Assembly: GCA_016841825.1 (NCBI GenBank)
Contig: JAENYK010000006.1
Location: forward strand, 62,001 to 126,000
Length of the DNA stretch: 64,000 nucleotides
Reading direction: 5' to 3'
DNA from: Halothermothrix sp.
GTDB lineage: Bacteria; Bacillota; Halanaerobiia; DY22613
The position numbers and the translations under genes were made by a program. Numbering within the stretch: the stretch's first letter is position 1; each line of letters begins with the position of its first letter. The notes beneath the pieces are model-generated. The model saw only the letters and a list, made by a program, of their open reading frames with translations. It was not told the DNA's origin and did not search any database. Of this stretch, positions 16,738 through 25,713 are shown piece after piece.

Positions 16738-18282
16738 GTGACGATTATTTTAACGACACTGCTATATATTATTATCTCCCTGTCTATCGGGTTATTGATT
16801 GGTTATCTGATCAGAAAATATATCGCGGAAGCTAAAATTCAATCAGCTGAACAAGAAGCAACAAAGATCGTTGATGAAGCTAATCGCTCCGCTGAATCCA
16901 GAAAACGTGAAGTTTTGCTGGAAGCTAAAGAAGAGGCACATCAGATTAAGGAAGATATCGAAAAAGAAGTACGTGATAGAAGAAGTGAATTACAGAGACT
17001 AGAGCGCAGATTGATGCAAAAAGAAGAGAATCTTGAGCGGAAGGGTGATTCTCTTGAAAAGAAAGAAGAGAATTTGCAGAGACGTGAACGTCAGATTTCC
17101 GTACTTGAGGAGGAGATTGAACAATTACGCGGAAAACAGATCGTTGAATTAGAACGTCTATCTGGATTATCTTCAGAAGAGGCGAAAGTGATTTTGATGC
17201 GCAATGTTGAACAGGAGATCGAGCACGATCTGGCAAAAATCATTAAAGAGAAAGAACAGATGGCTCAGGAAGAATCAGAAAAGCGGGCCCGTGAGATTAT
17301 CTCTCTGGCTATTCAACGCTGTGCTGCGGATCATGTTGCCGAAACTACGGTATCTGTAGTAAATCTTCCTAATGATGAGATGAAAGGTCGGATTATCGGC
17401 CGTGAAGGTCGTAATATCCGGGCATTAGAGAATCTGACAGGTATAGATCTGATTATTGACGATACCCCGGAGGCAGTGATATTATCTGGGTTTGATCCCA
17501 TTCGTCGTGAAGTTGCACGGGTTGCTTTGGAAAAATTAATTATTGATGGTCGAATTCATCCAGCACGTATCGAAGAGATGGTGGAAAAAGCTCGCAAAGA
17601 GATTGAAGCCAGGATTCGTGAAGAAGGTGAGCAGGCTACTTTTGAAACTGGTGTACATGGTTTACATGGCGAACTGATCAAATTATTAGGACGACTGAAG
17701 TTTAGGACTAGCTATGGACAAAATGTTTTGAAACACTCTATTGAAGTTGCTCATTTGGCAGGCGTTATGGCTGCTGAATTAGGTGCAGATGTAAATTTAG
17801 CTAAGCGTGCAGGTTTGCTGCATGACTTAGGTAAAGCAGTGGACCATGAAGTTGAAGGTCCTCACGTGGAGATTGGTGCTGATCTGGCTAAAAAGTATGG
17901 CGAATCTCCAAAGGTTATTCATGCTATTGCTGCACATCATGGTGATATTGAAGCACAATCTATCGAGGCTGTATTAGTTGCTGCAGCCGATGCTATCTCT
18001 GCTGCACGTCCAGGTGCAAGGAGAGAGACATTAGAATCTTATATTAAGCGTCTTGAAAATCTCGAAAAGATCGCAGATTCTTTCGATGGGGTTGATAAAG
18101 CCTATGCTATTCAGGCTGGTCGAGAAATTAGAATTATGGTTAAACCTGATAAAATTGATGACGAGGCATCACCGAAGTTAGCGCGGGATATTGTAAAAAA
18201 TATCGAACAGGATCTGGATTATCCAGGTCAGATCAAAGTGACTGTTATCCGCGAAACACGTGCGGTTGATTATGCAAAATAA
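16738..18282 (+). CDS. rny: Ribonuclease Y
   Basis: A membrane-anchored endoribonuclease of about 511-514 residues that initiates mRNA decay. An N-terminal transmembrane helix ([18 protein letters not shown]) is followed by a long charged coiled coil (residues about 30-200), a KH domain ([17 protein letters not shown]) and an HD domain ([32 protein letters not shown]). It ends in [12 protein letters not shown] as in Bacillus Rny. The start is unusual: GTG at 16738 lies inside the strong Shine-Dalgarno sequence GGGGAGGTG (16732-16740). Properly spaced in-frame codons downstream are ATT at 16744 and 16747, so initiation at AUU is possible. Confidence 0.95.
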   Translation: MTIILTTLLYIIISLSIGLLIGYLIRKYIAEAKIQSAEQEATKIVDEANRSAESRKREVLLEAKEEAHQIKEDIEKEVRDRRSELQRLERRLMQKEENLERKGDSLEKKEENLQRRERQISVLEEEIEQLRGKQIVELERLSGLSSEEAKVILMRNVEQEIEHDLAKIIKEKEQMAQEESEKRAREIISLAIQRCAADHVAETTVSVVNLPNDEMKGRIIGREGRNIRALENLTGIDLIIDDTPEAVILSGFDPIRREVARVALEKLIIDGRIHPARIEEMVEKARKEIEARIREEGEQATFETGVHGLHGELIKLLGRLKFRTSYGQNVLKHSIEVAHLAGVMAAELGADVNLAKRAGLLHDLGKAVDHEVEGPHVEIGADLAKKYGESPKVIHAIAAHHGDIEAQSIEAVLVAAADAISAARPGARRETLESYIKRLENLEKIADSFDGVDKAYAIQAGREIRIMVKPDKIDDEASPKLARDIVKNIEQDLDYPGQIKVTVIRETRAVDYAK

Positions 18283-18307
18283 GCATATCTTTAAAATTTG
18301 AAAACAA

Positions 18308-18349
18308 AAGGCTTCTCTAACGTTTAAGCGTAAGAGAGCCTTTTTTATT
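18308..18349 (+). terminator. Terminator of rny
   Basis: AAGGCTTCTCTAACG pairs with CGTAAGAGAGCCTT (one bulge), followed by TTTTTTATT. Confidence 0.85.
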
Positions 18350-18462
18350 AGTCTTGGTGACCGTTAAAAGAGGAAATATCAGGCATTATGGGATTTATAA
18401 CAAATTCATTGGTGTAAAAGGTAATAAATGGATTAATGACTAAAAAATTCTCTCCAAAATAA

Positions 18463-18489
18463 GCAGGATTTACAGGGGATTTAGCGAAA
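18463..18489 (+). promoter_or_regulatory. Sigma-H-like promoter of the unknown gene at 18531
   Basis: GCAGGATTT (18463-18471), 11 nt, AGCGAAA (18483-18489): one mismatch (GAAA for GAAT). The position 42 nt before the start codon is ideal. Confidence 0.58.
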
Positions 18490-18530
18490 TTAATTATGAT
18501 AACTGCTGAAGAGTAGTGAGGTGATTATAA

Positions 18531-19058
18531 ATGAAAAAATACTATCAATTTGATGATGGAGTGGACGACAGTATTGAATTAATGATCTCAATTTTGATTC
18601 GGTATCCGGAGATCAATACTGTAAAGACAGATCCTAAGTCTAAGGAGATTATTTTTTCCTTTCTTCTAAACAAAGATCTGTCCCAGGATGAGTTTATGAA
18701 AATAGAGGCAAAATTACGAGATAGTATTGAAACATTTTTATTTGTTCAGAATACTGAACCCGTTACTGCAAGAATTAGAACACAATCGTACAATAATTAT
18801 TCACTGATTGAAGTTATTCGAGATTTTAAAACGATTACTCAACGGGAGTTATCACTTTTAATTTACTTGATGAATAGCGAACTGGGTTCTTATTTATTGA
18901 CCGAACATGGCGTCTCTTCAGATGTGGAAGAGTTGGAGGTTCAAGAAGAGATTATTGAGGATCTTCTGATCAGATTACAGTATCAGAGTCAGGGAGATTT
19001 GATTGGTTTTCGGGAATCAGGTAAAGTAATGGTTTTCCATAAAACCAGTGCCAATTAA
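18531..19058 (+). CDS. Hypothetical protein between rny and ymdB (175 aa)
   Basis: I do not recognise this gene. The product is acidic and soluble, with no signal peptide, membrane helix or cysteine. The N-terminal half looks like an alternating alpha/beta domain (SIELMISILIRYPEINTVKT, then KEIIFSFLLN). A helical stretch in the middle (ITQRELSLLIYLMNSELGSY) is followed by an acidic helix (SSDVEELEVQEEIIEDLLIR). The start has a visible site (GAGTAGTGAGGTGA upstream). It has its own sigma-H-like promoter and a terminator, so it is a one-gene unit. Position between rny and ymdB suggests, but does not prove, a link to sporulation-entry regulation. Confidence 0.8.
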   Translation: MKKYYQFDDGVDDSIELMISILIRYPEINTVKTDPKSKEIIFSFLLNKDLSQDEFMKIEAKLRDSIETFLFVQNTEPVTARIRTQSYNNYSLIEVIRDFKTITQRELSLLIYLMNSELGSYLLTEHGVSSDVEELEVQEEIIEDLLIRLQYQSQGDLIGFRESGKVMVFHKTSAN

Positions 19059-19081
19059 GAATGCGGTTACATCTGACAAAG

Positions 19082-19120
19082 ACCATGCTTTAGCTAGAAT
19101 CTGGTGAGGCATGGTTTTTT
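19082..19120 (+). terminator. Terminator of the gene at 18531
   Basis: ACCATGC (19082-19088) pairs with GCATGGT (19109-19115), with a partly paired 20-nt interior, followed by TTTTT. Confidence 0.8.
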
Positions 19121-19152
19121 GTTGCGATTTTTCGACTGTCTTTTGAATAAAA

Positions 19153-19201
19153 GAAGGTATTTCTAAATTTTTGGCGAAATTATGAAAGTCGCCAAAAATT
19201 T
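19153..19201 (+). promoter_or_regulatory. Sigma-H-like promoter overlapped by a 13-bp inverted repeat, upstream of ymdB
   Basis: GAAGGTATT (19153-19161), 11 nt, GGCGAAA (19173-19179) resemble sigma-H boxes with two mismatches. A perfect inverted repeat, AAATTTTTGGCGA (19165-19177) and TCGCCAAAAATTT (19189-19201), overlaps the -10 box. There is no T-run, so it looks more like a repressor operator than a terminator. Confidence 0.5.
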
Positions 19202-19287
19202 ATCTAATGCAGTTAGGTGTCTCTAATGAAATAAGCTTAAGCAGTATCGGTAACACTAGAAATAGTAGAAAATATGGGGTGAAAGAA

Positions 19288-20076
19288 ATGAGAATATTTT
19301 GTATAGGGGACATAGTAGGACGTCCGGGACGTAAAGCAGTAAAAGAATTATTACCAGCTTTAATTCAACGACATAAGATTGATTTAGTTTTAGCCAATGG
19401 AGAGAATGCCTCTGGAGGTGTAGGTTTGACCCGTAAGACTGCTGAAGAGTTGGTTAGCTATGGGATTAAAATTATTACTCTGGGCAATCATACCTGGGAT
19501 AATCGGGAGATCTTTCAATTTATTGATGATGATGCTTATCCCTTAATCAGACCTGCTAATTATCCGCCTAACACACCGGGTAAAGGGCAGCGGGTATTTC
19601 ATATTGAAGGTTTGCGTATTGGTGTAATCAATCTTTTGGGACGGGTATTTTTAGGTGATTTTGATTGTCCTTTCCGTACTTTTGATGTTATTTATGATGA
19701 ACTCAAAAATAAAACTGATTTTATCCTGGTAGATTTTCATGCAGAAGCCACTGCTGAAAAGATGGCTTTTGGATGGTATGTTGACGGTAGAGCTGCTGCT
19801 GTATTCGGTACTCATACCCATGTTCAGACAGCAGATGAACGAATTTTGCATGCTGGTACAGGATTTATTAGTGATTTAGGAATGACCGGGCCAGTCAATT
19901 CAGTCATTGGGGTCAAAAAAGATGTGGTAATTGAGAAGTTTATCACTCAGCTTCCACGAAGATTTGAGGTAGCTAAAGGTGATGTTATCTTATGTGGATG
20001 TATTTTTGATATTGATGAGATCTCTGGTCGAACTCGCCATGTCCAACGTGTATATGAGAATTTATATGAAAAATAA
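19288..20076 (+). CDS. ymdB: Metallophosphoesterase YmdB (2',3'-cAMP phosphodiesterase)
   Basis: A 262-residue dinuclear metallophosphoesterase. Metal motifs are in order: CIGDIVGRPGR (Asp8 region), ANGENASGG, LGNHTWDN, DFHAEATAEK and GTHTHVQTADE. In Bacillus YmdB hydrolyses 2',3'-cyclic nucleotides and affects biofilm, motility and sporulation choices, and it lies beside rny and spoVS, as here. ATG at 19288 follows GGGGTGA; an upstream ATG at 19207 would add a non-homologous leader that starts just past the inverted repeat. Confidence 0.94.
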   Translation: MRIFCIGDIVGRPGRKAVKELLPALIQRHKIDLVLANGENASGGVGLTRKTAEELVSYGIKIITLGNHTWDNREIFQFIDDDAYPLIRPANYPPNTPGKGQRVFHIEGLRIGVINLLGRVFLGDFDCPFRTFDVIYDELKNKTDFILVDFHAEATAEKMAFGWYVDGRAAAVFGTHTHVQTADERILHAGTGFISDLGMTGPVNSVIGVKKDVVIEKFITQLPRRFEVAKGDVILCGCIFDIDEISGRTRHVQRVYENLYEK

Positions 20077-20079
20077 TTT

Positions 20080-20174
20080 TCAGCGAACTCGTTTAGCTAA
20101 AGCTGAACTTCGGGGCTTCAGGTGGGAATTCGACCCCACCTGAAGAGCCACTTATAGAAGTGGGAGTCATATAG
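20080..20174 (-). repeat. Dispersed repeat family B, copy 1
   Basis: This copy is the reverse complement of the copy at 35574. It contains CAGCGAACTCGTTTAGCTAA, a perfect hairpin CTTCAGGTGGG / CCCACCTGAAG (20116-20126 with 20135-20145) and a second hairpin CCACTTATAGAAGTGG. Subterminal hairpins of this kind occur at ends of IS200/IS605-type elements, but no transposase is present. Confidence 0.75.
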
Positions 20175-20339
20175 TCGATGGTAGTAGAGCTATTGGTGGA
20201 GGATAAATTTTAAAATTCATTTTCAGGAATGAGCGTGCAAATTTTTTTTTGAATAAGTGGTATTTTTTCTTCTTGTATTGAATATAATGCCATTAGTGGG
20301 GAATTGATAAAAAAATTCTGAAAAAAATCCCGCGCAGAA

Positions 20340-20367
20340 GCAGGAATTTTAAAATTTATGACTAAAT
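20340..20367 (+). promoter_or_regulatory. Sigma-H-like promoter of spoVS
   Basis: GCAGGAATT (20340-20348), 12 nt, ACTAAAT (20361-20367), one mismatch in the -10. spoVS is a known sigma-H gene in Bacillus, which supports the reading. A second AGGA box (GTAGGAATT, 20385) lacks a matching -10. The remainder of 20175-20339 shows nothing else. Confidence 0.58.
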
Positions 20368-20423
20368 AAATATATACATAAGAAGTAGGAATTTTTAACA
20401 AAAAGAGGAGGTATTTAACTAGC

Positions 20424-20690
20424 ATGGAAGTATTAAAAGTATCATCCAAATCAAGTCCCAATTCTGTTGCTGGAGCGTTGGCTGGTGTACTTAGAGAACG
20501 TGGGTCTGCCGAACTACAGGCTATTGGCGCTGGTGCTCTAAACCAAGGAATTAAAGCAGTAGCAATCGCTAGAGGTTTTGTCGCTCCTAGTGGTATTGAC
20601 CTGATCTGTATTCCTGCTTTTACCGACATCGAGATTGATGGCGAAGAGCGGACTGCAATCAAATTGATTGTCGAGCCTAGATACAAGTAA
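20424..20690 (+). CDS. spoVS: Stage V sporulation protein SpoVS (Alba-like)
   Basis: An 88-residue protein nearly identical to the SpoVS family consensus: EVLKVSSKSSPNSVAGALAG, then GSAELQAIGAGALNQGIKAV and FTDIEIDGEERTAIKLIVEP. It is a small nucleic-acid-binding-fold protein needed for late spore development. ATG at 20424 follows AGAGGAGGT by 9 nt. The usual length is 86. Confidence 0.97.
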   Translation: MEVLKVSSKSSPNSVAGALAGVLRERGSAELQAIGAGALNQGIKAVAIARGFVAPSGIDLICIPAFTDIEIDGEERTAIKLIVEPRYK

Positions 20691-20708
20691 TACTTATATC
20701 TGTAGGTC

Positions 20709-20743
20709 AAAAACCTGTCTGCATTACGCATACAGGTTTTTTT
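20709..20743 (+). terminator. Terminator of spoVS
   Basis: AAAACCTGT / ACAGGTTTT stem with an inner GC pair set and a TTTTTTT tail. Confidence 0.9.
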
Positions 20744-20900
20744 GTTATCAAAATGGGTTTCAGATCGACGATAGGTGTATTGCTGGGTAGAAAATAAAGA
20801 TAGATTGATTGAGAAAAATCTATAAAATTAGAATATTTTTATCATTAAAAGAGGATATTCATTTATTTATATTGAATATATGTAATAAACTTAAATTAGA

Positions 20901-21043
20901 TTTAACGACATTTTAGAAAAGAAGTCTCCCAGCCTCTATAGGTGGAGTATAAATAACTAAATGATGTTTACTTCAGTAGTCAAATCCCCTTCTGAAGTAG
21001 TTAACCCCAGGGATTAACAGTTTGCTGTGAATGCGACTTTAAA
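20901..21043 (+). repeat. Dispersed repeat family A, copy 2
   Basis: It starts TTTAACGACATTTTAG, has the CTCCCAGCC/TAGGTGGAG stem, TATAAATAACTAAATGATGT, CTTCAG ... CTGAAG, and ATTAACAGTTTGCTG. It ends 20 nt before the ribosome binding site of the next gene. Between the spoVS terminator and this repeat (20744-20900) I see nothing. Confidence 0.85.
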
Positions 21044-21065
21044 TGGAATTAAGGGAGGGGGATAC

Positions 21066-22469
21066 ATGCAGCAAAAGCGAAAATTACTTAAAGGTGGGAT
21101 TATTGTCACCGATAATCAGATGTATAAAAGTGATTTACTAATAGAGGGTGAGAAGATTTTGCAGATAGCCGAAGATATAGATTCTACAGAGTTAACGGCA
21201 GCCCAACAGATTATCGATGTTTCTGGTAAACTGATTATGCCAGGTGTGATTGATCCTCATACCCATTTTCAACTGAGATCGCGTAACACTATAACTGCTG
21301 ATGATTTTGCCAGAGGTTCGATCTCTGCAGCCTGTGGTGGTGTGACTACTTTTATTGATTATTCTGATCATCTTCCTGGATTAAGCTTAAAAGAGGCGGT
21401 CAATCGACGAATTGCCGAAGCCCGTGACCAGACTGTTCTGGATTATACTTTACATCAGACGATAACGCATTTTGACAATCAGGTTAGTCAGCAACTGGAT
21501 GAATTATTGGAATTGGGCATTAACAGTATTAAAATTTTTACTACTTATCGTCGTGAAGGATACATGATTCCGAGAACAGAGTGGGAACAGGTTTTCCATA
21601 GATTGAGAGAGTTACAGATATTGCCGACGGTTCATGCAGAAGATGATGAGTTGGTAGTTCGACGAGAAGCTGAATATGGAGCTAAAGATCAGTGCTCACC
21701 AGAGATGCATCCTAAGATTAGACCTGCAGAATCTGAGGCTCTGGCGGTTGAAGAGATAGGTAATCTGGGTAAAAAGGTTGGACTCCCGGTCTATATTGCT
21801 CATCTTTCATCTCAGGTAGGTTGTCAGGCTCTGCAGAGAGTGAAGAGAGCGGGTGGCCAGATTTATGCTGAGACGACTCCCCATTATCTATTATTGACAG
21901 AAGATAAACTGTTAGAACCCGAAGCTCAAAAGTTTATTATGACACCACCATTACGTACGACACAGGATAGACAAGCTCTTTGGGAAGGTTTACGGTTAGG
22001 GGAGATACAGTTGGTGGCCACAGATCACTGTTCTTTTACCCTGGAACAGAAGTTAGCTGATGATAATTGTCTGACTATCCTGCCGGGAATTCCCGGTTCA
22101 GAGACTATGTTGCCGTTGATTCATCATTTTGGAGTTGGACAGGGTCTGTTTGATTATCCGCAGTTGGTAAAAATTCTATCCACATCAGCCGCGAAGATAT
22201 TTGGTCTCTATCCTGAAAAAGGCAGTCTTTTACCGGGAACTGATGCTGATATAGTAGTCTTTGATCCGGTCAAATCTGTGGTTTTGTGTACGGAGATGCT
22301 GCACTCTGCCGCCGGATATACCCCTTTTGATGGAATAGAACTGACCGGTTATCCAATAATGACAATTTTGCGTGGGGAGATCATTGCTCGGGAAGGAGAG
22401 TTCTGTGGTCAAACCGGGTATGGTAAGTTCCTTAAAAGTTCTGTCTCTTGTTTATATTGTGTTGAATAA
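21066..22469 (+). CDS. Dihydropyrimidinase / hydantoinase-type amidohydrolase
   Basis: A 467-residue metal-dependent cyclic amidohydrolase expected to open dihydropyrimidine, hydantoin or allantoin-like rings. The binuclear centre is complete: DPHTHF (His65, His67), the lysine to be carboxylated in SIKIFTTY (Lys156), VHAEDDE (His190), AHLSS (His246) and ATDHCSF (Asp320). Length and residue spacing fit dihydropyrimidinase best; dihydroorotase is unlikely by length. ATG at 21066 follows GGGAGGGGG; an upstream in-frame ATG at 21027 would start inside the repeat. The gene precedes a xanthine-dehydrogenase-type operon, which suggests purine or pyrimidine breakdown. Confidence 0.85.
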   Translation: MQQKRKLLKGGIIVTDNQMYKSDLLIEGEKILQIAEDIDSTELTAAQQIIDVSGKLIMPGVIDPHTHFQLRSRNTITADDFARGSISAACGGVTTFIDYSDHLPGLSLKEAVNRRIAEARDQTVLDYTLHQTITHFDNQVSQQLDELLELGINSIKIFTTYRREGYMIPRTEWEQVFHRLRELQILPTVHAEDDELVVRREAEYGAKDQCSPEMHPKIRPAESEALAVEEIGNLGKKVGLPVYIAHLSSQVGCQALQRVKRAGGQIYAETTPHYLLLTEDKLLEPEAQKFIMTPPLRTTQDRQALWEGLRLGEIQLVATDHCSFTLEQKLADDNCLTILPGIPGSETMLPLIHHFGVGQGLFDYPQLVKILSTSAAKIFGLYPEKGSLLPGTDADIVVFDPVKSVVLCTEMLHSAAGYTPFDGIELTGYPIMTILRGEIIAREGEFCGQTGYGKFLKSSVSCLYCVE

Positions 22470-22543
22470 GATGGCCAGGGCATTTAATTTGCATGCTAAG
22501 TTTGTCTAGATTAATTCAAAATTTTGGTTATAGGAGGTGCAGC

Positions 22544-24847
22544 ATGTATAGATACATACGTCAGACTATCCCCAAAATTGATTTAAAAGCGAAAGTTACA
22601 GGTAAAGCCAGATATGGTGGAGATATAAAATTACATGGTATGGTATATGGTAAAACCGTATACAGTAAATATCCGCATGCGAAAATTCTGAATATTGATA
22701 CTTCTAAAGCTGATAATTTTCCGGGTGTTGTCGCTGTCTTAACTATGAAAGATGTAATGGGAAATAATGAACTATTTGGAGGTTTTCATGTATTAACTGG
22801 AGATAAAGTTAGATTTATCGGTGATGGGATAGCATTGGTGCTTGCTAAAGATTTGAAAACTGCAGAGAAAGCTCAAAAACTTGTGGAAGTAGAGTATGAA
22901 GTGCTGCCTAGTGTCTTTAACATTGATGAGGCACTGGCTGAAGATGCTCCAATAATTCATGATTTTGCACCTGGTAATATTATTCCCGATAGTACTCATC
23001 ATCTGATCAAAGGTGATCTAGAGAAGGGACTTGCTGAAGCTGATTTTATTTTTGAACGGACATATCAGACTCAATTCATCGAACACGCCTATATTGAACC
23101 AGAAGCTGTTGTTGCTATAGCAGATGCTTATGAAGAGATGGTCACTGTTTATGGTTCTATTCAGAATCCTTTCTCCGTACGGGGGGCAGTCGCTGATGCT
23201 CTGGGGTGGAGTTTAAATCAAGTCAGAATTATACCAAGCGTAATTGGTGGAACATTTGGCGGTAAAGATGAGATCGCTTCTACTCTTTCTGCCAGGGCTG
23301 CAGTTGCAGCTGTCAAATTAGGACGTCCCGTCAAGATTATTCTTAGTAGGGAAGAATCGATTCTGGAGAGTCCTAAACGACACCCATATCGTTTTTATTA
23401 TAAAGTAGGTGTGAAAAAGGATGGTACTATCACTGCAATGAAGTCCACGGTGATTGCTCAGGGTGGCGGTTATAATAATAAAGCACAGTTTACTAATTGG
23501 CGGGCAGCCATCCATACTTCCGGTGCTTATCGAATTCCAAATATCTACACAGAGGTTTTTGGAGTATTTACCAATACGATTCATGGTGGGGCGATGCGGG
23601 GATTTTCTTCACCTCAGACTATCTTTGGTCAGGAATCATTAATGGATGAATTGGCAGAAGAATTGGGTTTTAATCCTGTTGAATTTCGCCAGATCAATGC
23701 CCTGCGTCCTGGTGACACAACACCGACAAGTCAGCCATTGGGTCCGGGTAAGATCCCTGCACCATTACCCGAGATGATCAAAAAAGTTGCGGAACAGACT
23801 GAGTTTGTTAAGCGAAAGGAAGAATTTTCTAGGATTAATGAAGGCCCAATTAAGCATGGAATTGGCATGGCTCTGGCGATGCGGGGAGCAGGTCTGGGTG
23901 GTGAAGGATTAGATGCCACTGGAGCTAATGTGATGATTCAGAGAGATGGTAGTGTGGTTGTTCGCACTGGACTTACTGAGAACGGTCAGGGGTTAAAAAC
24001 AGCCCATTCTCAGATTGTAGCGGAAGCTTTAGGAATTTCGTTGGAAAGAATTATATATCCTAATGTAGATACGATGACTGTTCCCGATGGTGGTCCGACG
24101 GTGGCTTCTCGCGGTACAATGATCGGTGGTCGGGCACTACTTAAAGCCTGTGAAGAGATTAAACAAAACTTATTTAAAGTGGCAGGAGAGATGTTAGATT
24201 GTAGTTCTGTAGAATTAGAGATCAGGGATGAGAAGATTTTTTCTATAAATAATCCAGAACAATCATTGGACTATTTGAAAGTGGTGGATCAGGCAGTTTC
24301 TATAGGTGTAATGTTGGCCTCTCTACAGTGGTTTAGTCCTGGAGTCGCTAATTTAGATCACCATACCAATCAGGGTGAAGCTTTTCCAACTTATGTTTGG
24401 GGTGTGGTAGTCGCAGAGGTGGAAGTGGATACTGAGACAGGAAAAGTTGAAGTTACAAAAGTAGTATCTGCCCATGATGTGGGAACCGCGGTAAATCCTG
24501 AAGCTATTAAAGGTCAGGTCTATGGTGGAATTGTAATGGCTCAGGGTATGGGAGTACTGGAGGAAGTGGAGGAGGAGGATGGCATCCTGAAGAGCAAAAA
24601 CCTCGATGAGTATCTGATCCCTACCAGTATGGATATGCCTGAGATGGAAGTTATAATTGTAGAAACCGATGATGCCTTTGGCCCATACGGGGCGAAGAGT
24701 ATTGGCGAGCCGGCAACGGAAATTCCTGCTGCAGCTATTGCCAATGCGATCACCCATGCCACAGGTCAAAGAATTCGCTATCTACCATATAATCTGGAAC
24801 GGGTTCTCCTGGGTCACAAACTAACCAAAAAGGGGGTCCGACCATGA
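22544..24847 (+). CDS. Molybdenum hydroxylase large subunit (xanthine dehydrogenase family)
   Basis: A 767-residue molybdopterin-binding subunit. Features visible: the a/b hammerhead start (KVTGKARYGGDIKLHGMVYG), IGGTFGGKDE, GGAMRGFSSPQ and the C-terminal SIGEPATEIPAAAIANAI, whose Glu722 is the catalytic base in this family. It hydroxylates an N-heterocycle such as xanthine or a purine. TAGGAGGTG precedes the ATG at 22544. With the FAD and 2Fe-2S subunits it forms a heterotrimer, cytoplasmic by lack of signal peptide. It overlaps the next gene by 4 nt. The true substrate cannot be fixed. Confidence 0.9.
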   Translation: MYRYIRQTIPKIDLKAKVTGKARYGGDIKLHGMVYGKTVYSKYPHAKILNIDTSKADNFPGVVAVLTMKDVMGNNELFGGFHVLTGDKVRFIGDGIALVLAKDLKTAEKAQKLVEVEYEVLPSVFNIDEALAEDAPIIHDFAPGNIIPDSTHHLIKGDLEKGLAEADFIFERTYQTQFIEHAYIEPEAVVAIADAYEEMVTVYGSIQNPFSVRGAVADALGWSLNQVRIIPSVIGGTFGGKDEIASTLSARAAVAAVKLGRPVKIILSREESILESPKRHPYRFYYKVGVKKDGTITAMKSTVIAQGGGYNNKAQFTNWRAAIHTSGAYRIPNIYTEVFGVFTNTIHGGAMRGFSSPQTIFGQESLMDELAEELGFNPVEFRQINALRPGDTTPTSQPLGPGKIPAPLPEMIKKVAEQTEFVKRKEEFSRINEGPIKHGIGMALAMRGAGLGGEGLDATGANVMIQRDGSVVVRTGLTENGQGLKTAHSQIVAEALGISLERIIYPNVDTMTVPDGGPTVASRGTMIGGRALLKACEEIKQNLFKVAGEMLDCSSVELEIRDEKIFSINNPEQSLDYLKVVDQAVSIGVMLASLQWFSPGVANLDHHTNQGEAFPTYVWGVVVAEVEVDTETGKVEVTKVVSAHDVGTAVNPEAIKGQVYGGIVMAQGMGVLEEVEEEDGILKSKNLDEYLIPTSMDMPEMEVIIVETDDAFGPYGAKSIGEPATEIPAAAIANAITHATGQRIRYLPYNLERVLLGHKLTKKGVRP

Positions 24848-25713
24848 GAGAATTTGAATTTCTCCATCCTGAAAGTGTTACTGAGGTTTTAGATCTTCTC
24901 GAGACATATGGAGATAGAGTTAAAATAATCGCTGGTGGAACAGATCTGATTATTGAGTTAAGAGAGGATGAAGGCCCTGAAAATTTAGAGTTTGTAGTAA
25001 ATATTGCCCATCTTGAAGAGCTGAACTATATTCGTCAAGACGCAGAGAAAATATATATTGGATCCGGAACTACTCATAGTCAATTGGCCCAATCCTCACT
25101 AATTAAAGAGAAGATTCCCGCTCTGGCAATCGCTGCGAATTCTGTAGGTTCTCCACAGATTCGCAATCGGGGGACTGTGGGGGGAAATATTTTAAATGCT
25201 TCTCCGGCTGCAGATACTGTTCCTGTACTGATTGCACTAGATGCACAGTTAAGATTTAAATCTACTGCGGGCGAGCGAACTGTACCACTTCATGATATCT
25301 ATATTAAACCCTATAAGACCAATATCTCTTCTCAAGAGTTATTGGTTGAGGTTGCTTTTAATAAATTATCCAGATCAGCCAGTAGTTCGTTTATCAAATT
25401 GGGTAGACGTAATGCACTGGCTATTTCGAGGATGAATGTAGCAGTAATTCTTGATCAGGACTCCGATGGTGTAATTACTGATCTTAGAATTGCTCCAGGT
25501 TCCACGACACCTGTACCCTCTAGAATAAAAATTGCTGAAGAGGTTCTTTTAGGTCAAAAGCCAACTCCGGAATTAATTAAAATCTCTGGGGAGAAGGTTT
25601 CTGAGGAGATGATTAATCTGAGTGGCTATCGTTGGTCCACTGATTATAAGAAACCAGTAATTGAAACTTTGACCAGACGTGCAATTCAGGAAGCATTGGA
25701 GGGAAGAGGATGA
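24844..25713 (+). CDS. FAD-binding subunit of the molybdenum hydroxylase
   Basis: A 289-residue subunit of the xanthine dehydrogenase FAD-binding family. The FAD loops are visible: IIAGGTDLIIELRED near residue 30 and the segment SPQIRNRGTVGGNILNASPA (about 100-120). It carries electrons from the iron-sulfur subunit to NAD or another acceptor. ATGA overlaps at both ends indicate translational coupling with its neighbours. Confidence 0.92.
   Translation: MREFEFLHPESVTEVLDLLETYGDRVKIIAGGTDLIIELREDEGPENLEFVVNIAHLEELNYIRQDAEKIYIGSGTTHSQLAQSSLIKEKIPALAIAANSVGSPQIRNRGTVGGNILNASPAADTVPVLIALDAQLRFKSTAGERTVPLHDIYIKPYKTNISSQELLVEVAFNKLSRSASSSFIKLGRRNALAISRMNVAVILDQDSDGVITDLRIAPGSTTPVPSRIKIAEEVLLGQKPTPELIKISGEKVSEEMINLSGYRWSTDYKKPVIETLTRRAIQEALEGRG

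Noticed and set aside
20210-20731. 173-codon minus-strand reading frame across spoVS
   Set aside because: It is fully antisense to the well-supported spoVS gene and its terminator, shows no family resemblance and has no ribosome site.
21027-21065. Longer N-terminus of the hydantoinase starting at ATG 21027
   Set aside because: It starts inside a dispersed repeat and lies upstream of the only good ribosome binding site.
24353-24769. 138- and 73-codon minus-strand frames inside the molybdenum hydroxylase gene
   Set aside because: Shadows on the opposite strand of a conserved enzyme; low-complexity composition.
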